Shown here piece after piece: positions 60,682 through 64,000 of a DNA stretch of 64,000 bases. Position numbers and translations under genes: made by a program. Source of the DNA: Actinomyces qiguomingii (GTDB taxonomy: Bacteria > Actinomycetota > Actinomycetes > Actinomycetales > Actinomycetaceae); NCBI RefSeq assembly GCF_004102025.1, contig NZ_CP025228.1, forward strand, positions 1,240,001 through 1,304,000. Reading direction: 5' to 3'. The notes beneath the pieces were generated by a model. It was not told where the DNA came from and made no database searches. It saw only the letters and a program-made list of their open reading frames with translations. Numbering within the stretch: position 1 is the stretch's first letter; each line of letters starts with the position of its first letter.

Positions 60682-62243
60682 GTTTCACCGCCCCGGTCAT
60701 CGAATGGGCCGGCCTCACACCCGTACTGATCATCCTGGGTGCGGGCGTCATCAGCGTCCTCGCGGAAGCCCTCGTGCCCCGCGCAGCCCGGCCGTTCACC
60801 CAGACGCTGCTGAGTGTCCTGGCCGTTCTCGGCTCCGCCGTCGCACTAGCACGACGTTGGAAGGTTGTCGTCCTGGAGGGTACATGGCAGGAACTCACCG
60901 GCGGTGTGGTCGAGGACCCCTTCGGCGTCGCCGCCCAGACCATCCTGCTGGCCGTCGGCCTGCTGGCGATCCTGGTCATGGCCGACCGCACGACCGCCGA
61001 CGACGGCGCCTTCGCCGCTCAGGCCGCCGACCGTCCTGGGAGCGCCGAGGAGGCCGAGTCGATCCACGCCGGCTGGATCGCCACCGAGATGTTCCCGCTC
61101 ACCCTGTTCTCGCTGGGCGGCATGATGCTGTTTCCGATGGCAAACGACATGATCACCCTGTTCGTTGCACTCGAACTGGTTTCCCTCCCGCTGTACATCA
61201 TGGCGGCCATGGCTCGCCACCGCCGCCTGCTCAGCCAGGAGGCGGCAATGAAGTACTTCGTGCTGGGTGCCTTCTCCTCCGCCTTCCTGCTCATGGGCGC
61301 CGCCCTTCTGTACGGCGTGTCCGCCTCGGTGTCCTACAGGGAAATCGCCAATGCCGTTGTCAGAGGGGGATTGGAGGGCACGGACTGGCTGTCCCTGGCA
61401 GGAGTTGCTCTGGTCACCATCGGTCTGCTGTTCAAGACCGCCGCCGCGCCGTTCCATGCTTGGAGTCCGGATGTCTACCAGGGTGCGCCCACCCCGGTGA
61501 CAGGTTTCATGGCGGCCGGTGTGAAGGCCACAGCCTTCCTCGCACTGGGGCGCTTCTATTACGTGATCGGTGTGACGCTCTACCGGGATATGACTCCATT
61601 ACTTGGGGCCGTAGCAATTTTGACCATGGTGGTGGGCACAGTCGCCGGTGTGGTGCAGACCGATGTCAAGCGCATGCTGGCCTACTCGGCTATTGCCCAC
61701 GCCGGCTACATGCTCATTGCTGTCATGGTACCCAATAGCGTGGGCATGAGCGCTCTGCTGCTGTATGCGCTGACCTACGGTGTCGCCACTGTGGGCGCCT
61801 TCGGCGTGGTCACCCTGGTGCGTTCCAGCCACGACGGGATCCCCGGCGCCGAAGCCACCGACCTGGATGCCTTCGCGGGCCTGGGACGGCGCAGCCCCTG
61901 GCTGGCCGGCGCCATGACCCTATTTATGCTGTCATTTGCCGGCATCCCGCTGACCGCCGGGTTCGTGGCGAAGTTCGAAGTGTTCATCGTCGGCATTGCG
62001 GGCGGAGCGACCTGGCTGGTCGTCGCTGCCATAATCAGTTCGGTGGCGACCGCGTTCTTCTACATGCGACTGGTCGTGCTCATGTTCTTCCGCGAGGCGG
62101 AGGATGAGCGGGTCACCGTCGTCGCCTCAATGGGGCCGACTGCCCTGACGATCGGCCTGGCCGCCGCAGTCACGGTGCTTGTCGGCGTCCTGCCGCAGAC
62201 AGTGGCTGCTATGTTGGCCAACGCCGCTATGCTCATGCCGTGA
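60678..62243 (+). CDS. nuoN: NADH-quinone oxidoreductase subunit N
   Basis: Third antiporter-like subunit, 521 residues and about fourteen helices, with FVALELVSLPLYIMAAMARH, the lysine region LLFKTAAAPFHAWSPDVYQGAPTPVTGFMA, and DVKRMLAYSAIAHAGYML. GTG at 60678 overlaps nuoM and the TGA overlaps the polyprenyl synthase start (GTGA), so the prenyl synthase is translationally tied to the complex I operon. Confidence 0.96.
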   Translation: MSFTAPVIEWAGLTPVLIILGAGVISVLAEALVPRAARPFTQTLLSVLAVLGSAVALARRWKVVVLEGTWQELTGGVVEDPFGVAAQTILLAVGLLAILVMADRTTADDGAFAAQAADRPGSAEEAESIHAGWIATEMFPLTLFSLGGMMLFPMANDMITLFVALELVSLPLYIMAAMARHRRLLSQEAAMKYFVLGAFSSAFLLMGAALLYGVSASVSYREIANAVVRGGLEGTDWLSLAGVALVTIGLLFKTAAAPFHAWSPDVYQGAPTPVTGFMAAGVKATAFLALGRFYYVIGVTLYRDMTPLLGAVAILTMVVGTVAGVVQTDVKRMLAYSAIAHAGYMLIAVMVPNSVGMSALLLYALTYGVATVGAFGVVTLVRSSHDGIPGAEATDLDAFAGLGRRSPWLAGAMTLFMLSFAGIPLTAGFVAKFEVFIVGIAGGATWLVVAAIISSVATAFFYMRLVVLMFFREAEDERVTVVASMGPTALTIGLAAAVTVLVGVLPQTVAAMLANAAMLMP

Positions 62244-63346
62244 TTGGAACGCTGTCCCTCAACCTGCCGCAGTTTGAAGACCGGATGATCCCGGCCCTTG
62301 ACGCCGTTGAGAGTCGGCTGCTCGAGGTCGTCTCCAATGCCGACGAGACCATCAATCCACCTACCTCCCACCTGGCTGCTGCGGGCGGCAAGCGGCTGCG
62401 GCCGATGTTGACGTTGTTGACCGCCCAGTTGGGCGACCCCGGGTTGGCTACCGGTGAGCTGGTGCGAGACGCCGGCGTCGCCGTCGAACTGACCCATATC
62501 GCCACGCTCTACCATGATGACGTCATGGACGAGGCGCCCCTGCGGCGCGGTGCCCCAAGCGCACAGACCGTGTGGGGCAATTCGGCGGCGATCCTCACCG
62601 GGGATGTGCTGGTGGCCCGTGCCTCCCAGTTGGTGGCCGCCCTCGGGCCGCGTGCCGTACTGGCTCATGCCAAGACCTTCGAGCGACTGTGCATGGGGCA
62701 GCTGCACGAGACGCTGCCGCGGCCTGCTGGCACGGATCCGGTTGAGCACTACCTGCAAGTGCTTGCCGACAAGACCGGCTCCCTGATTGCCGTATCTGCC
62801 CGCTATGGAGCCATGCTCACCCACGCCGGGGCGGCGACCGAGGCGATCGTGGAGACCTTCGGGGAGAAGATCGGGGTGGCCTTCCAGCTCGCCGACGACT
62901 GCATCGACTTGACCTCTGACGCCGCCACTACCGGCAAGACTCCCGGTACGGACCTGCGGGAAGCCGTGGACACCATGCCGGTGCTGCTGCTGCGGCAGGC
63001 GCTTGCCGCCGGCGAGCTAGATGCCGCCGGACAGTCGATCCTGGCTACCCTCTCGGGCGCCGACTTGTCCGACGATGCGGTGCTGGCGGAAGTCGTGGAC
63101 CAACTGCGTGTCCACCCGGTGCTTGCCCGCACCCGGAAGATGGCGATGGATTGGGCGGACCAGGCCGTTGCGGCGCTGGTCGGCCTGGAGGAAGCGGTTA
63201 TGGAGGGTACCAGGAATCGCCTGGACGCCGCGGGCGTGACCGGGGCTGCGCGCGAGAACGCCCTTGCCGACGCCAGGGAGCGGGTGACGCTGGTGCGCGA
63301 CGGGATGGTGCAGTTTGCTCAGCTGTTGGTAGACCGCGCCGCCTGA
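62240..63346 (+). CDS. Polyprenyl diphosphate synthase (menaquinone side chain)
   Basis: Trans-prenyltransferase building the long isoprenoid tail that MenA attaches to the naphthoquinone ring, 368 residues. Both aspartate-rich motifs are present: the first in LYHDDVMDEAPLRRGAPSA and the second in LADDCIDLTSDAATTGKTPGTD, together with GGKRLRPML near the N-terminus. The family is IspB/HepT/GrcC-like; chain length cannot be read with confidence. GTG at 62240 overlaps the nuoN stop, and grcC-type genes are often linked to nuo in actinobacteria. It is the last gene of the operon and is followed by a repeat array. Confidence 0.92.
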   Translation: MIGTLSLNLPQFEDRMIPALDAVESRLLEVVSNADETINPPTSHLAAAGGKRLRPMLTLLTAQLGDPGLATGELVRDAGVAVELTHIATLYHDDVMDEAPLRRGAPSAQTVWGNSAAILTGDVLVARASQLVAALGPRAVLAHAKTFERLCMGQLHETLPRPAGTDPVEHYLQVLADKTGSLIAVSARYGAMLTHAGAATEAIVETFGEKIGVAFQLADDCIDLTSDAATTGKTPGTDLREAVDTMPVLLLRQALAAGELDAAGQSILATLSGADLSDDAVLAEVVDQLRVHPVLARTRKMAMDWADQAVAALVGLEEAVMEGTRNRLDAAGVTGAARENALADARERVTLVRDGMVQFAQLLVDRAA

Positions 63347-63370
63347 CCCGTCACCCGCTTCGCCCCGCTC

Positions 63371-63454
63371 TGCCGAGTTCGGTCGGAGTTACTGCCGAGT
63401 TCGGTCGAGGTTACTGCCGAGTTCGGTCGGAGTTACTGCCGAGTTCGGTCGTGG
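63371..63454 (+). repeat. 22-bp tandem repeat array, nearly four copies
   Basis: TGCCGAGTTCGGTCGGAGTTAC-type units start at 63371, 63393, 63415 and 63437 (the last partial). Unit 2 differs from units 1 and 3 in two adjacent bases. The array starts 25 bp after the polyprenyl synthase stop, as with the arrays at 4654 and 37517. Confidence 0.93.
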
Positions 63455-63727
63455 CCAGATCCAATTTGTGGCGGGGTAGAAGCTGCCGCCGCATGCCGGG
63501 CCCGAGGCCGTGACCGCCATGGGCTATCCCAGTCCGGCGACGGCGCCCTCATCCAGCAGCTCGCCGGTGGTGACCGAGGTCAGCTCGACGCCGACGCTTC
63601 CGGTTCCGTCCGCCTTCGCGTCGGGCTCGTGCCATTTTGGTGACATGACGGTCGGGATCGGGGCTTTTCGTTGTTGTGGCGCGGATGGGTTGGTGGTTGT
63701 GGGCACTAATCCGGTGGGCGGTAGGGT
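63455..63727. other. non-coding stretch with a possible truncated minus-strand gene end
   Basis: No intact gene is visible. A minus-strand frame ending at 63524 (MSPKWHEPDAKADG then VGVELTSVTTGELLDEG) has protein-like composition and may be the 3' remnant of a gene cut off by the mobile element on its right, but it is only about 40 codons from its last ATG and is not recognisable. The right part forms the left flank of the transposase remnant. Confidence 0.3.
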
Positions 63728-64000
63728 GTGAGCCCGTATGTTCGTAAGGTGCGTACAGCATCGGGCGCTACGGCGGTGCAGATCGTGGCTAAGGAGCACG
63801 GTGTGCGCCGGATGGTGGAGCACCTGGTTTCGGCCCACGGGTGAGGCGGAGCTGATGGCCCTGGTTCAGGCGGGGCGGGAGAAGACCCGGTGCAGTTCAG
63901 GGCTCCCGATATGCCCATGGGCAGTGCTGCCCGGCGCCCTGGTACTGAGGCCGGCACCAATGACACACCCGGGCTGGTAGGACATTGTGCACCGGGAGGA
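63728..64000 (+). pseudogene. IS1634-family transposase remnant, frameshifted, runs off window
   Basis: The GTG at 63728 opens SPYVRKVRTASGATAVQIV, the characteristic N-terminus of IS1634-type transposases, followed by RRMVEHLVSAHG. A TGA at 63842 interrupts it, and the next frame carries on directly with GEAELMALVQAGREK, matching the expected continuation, so one base has been gained or lost at about 63840. After about 63900 homology is lost. The element is therefore inactive. The sequence past 64000 is unknown. Confidence 0.7.

Overview
This is a high-G+C actinobacterial chromosome segment. Gene content and order (atp operon, DUF2550 gene, nucS; complete nuo operon next to menaquinone genes; NucS in place of MutS-type repair; arginine deiminase genes) suggest Actinomyces or a close relative. 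That placement is inference, because no marker such as rRNA is present. No tRNA, rRNA, CRISPR array or intact mobile element was found.

Layout. 1-4627: 3' end of the F1F0 ATP synthase operon (atpA partial, atpG, atpD, atpC) and a DUF2550 gene. 4628-5766: repeat-rich non-coding stretch. 5767-12816: an SDR oxidoreductase with an abnormal 5' end, nucS, an AlkZ-like winged-helix protein, nagA, a DinB-fold protein, a zinc-ribbon membrane protein and menA. 12867-16454: a three-gene SsuABC/TauABC-like ABC importer preceded by a 32-codon ORF whose product has five cysteines in nine residues, a likely cysteine-sensing leader peptide. 16530-20698: YagU-like protein, small membrane protein, menB and a two-component system. 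20895-23652: arcA and arcB. 23837-32546: an accessory-looking block with a secreted peptidoglycan-binding protein, a lipoprotein, a peptidoglycan-binding membrane-fusion protein, a MacB-like ATPase-permease, a leaderless peptidoglycan-binding/Rv2525c-like protein interrupted by a frameshift, a polytopic membrane protein and a Tat-type secreted protein. 32623-37504: menC, menD and an HtrA protease. 37878-41811: TetR regulator and a three-gene ABC-2 exporter. 41844-44001: menF and menG on the minus strand. 44351-63346: a menJ-like reductase, nuoA to nuoN in order, and a polyprenyl diphosphate synthase. 63728-64000: frameshifted IS1634-like transposase remnant.

How the genes work together. The core is a respiratory module: proton-pumping NADH:menaquinone oxidoreductase, most of the classical menaquinone pathway (menF, menD, menC, menB, menA, menG, menJ-like, prenyl synthase; menE and the thioesterase are not in the window) and ATP synthase. 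The accessory block at 24-32 kb looks like a dedicated trans-envelope exporter with wall-binding cargo, and is the best candidate for an undescribed system.

Two themes recur. A 22-bp repeat built on CGAGTTCGGTCG occurs as short arrays at four loci, each starting about 12-27 bp after a stop codon. Nine genes show a TANNNT hexamer exactly 6 nt before the start codon, the signature of leaderless transcription, and this fixes several start codons.
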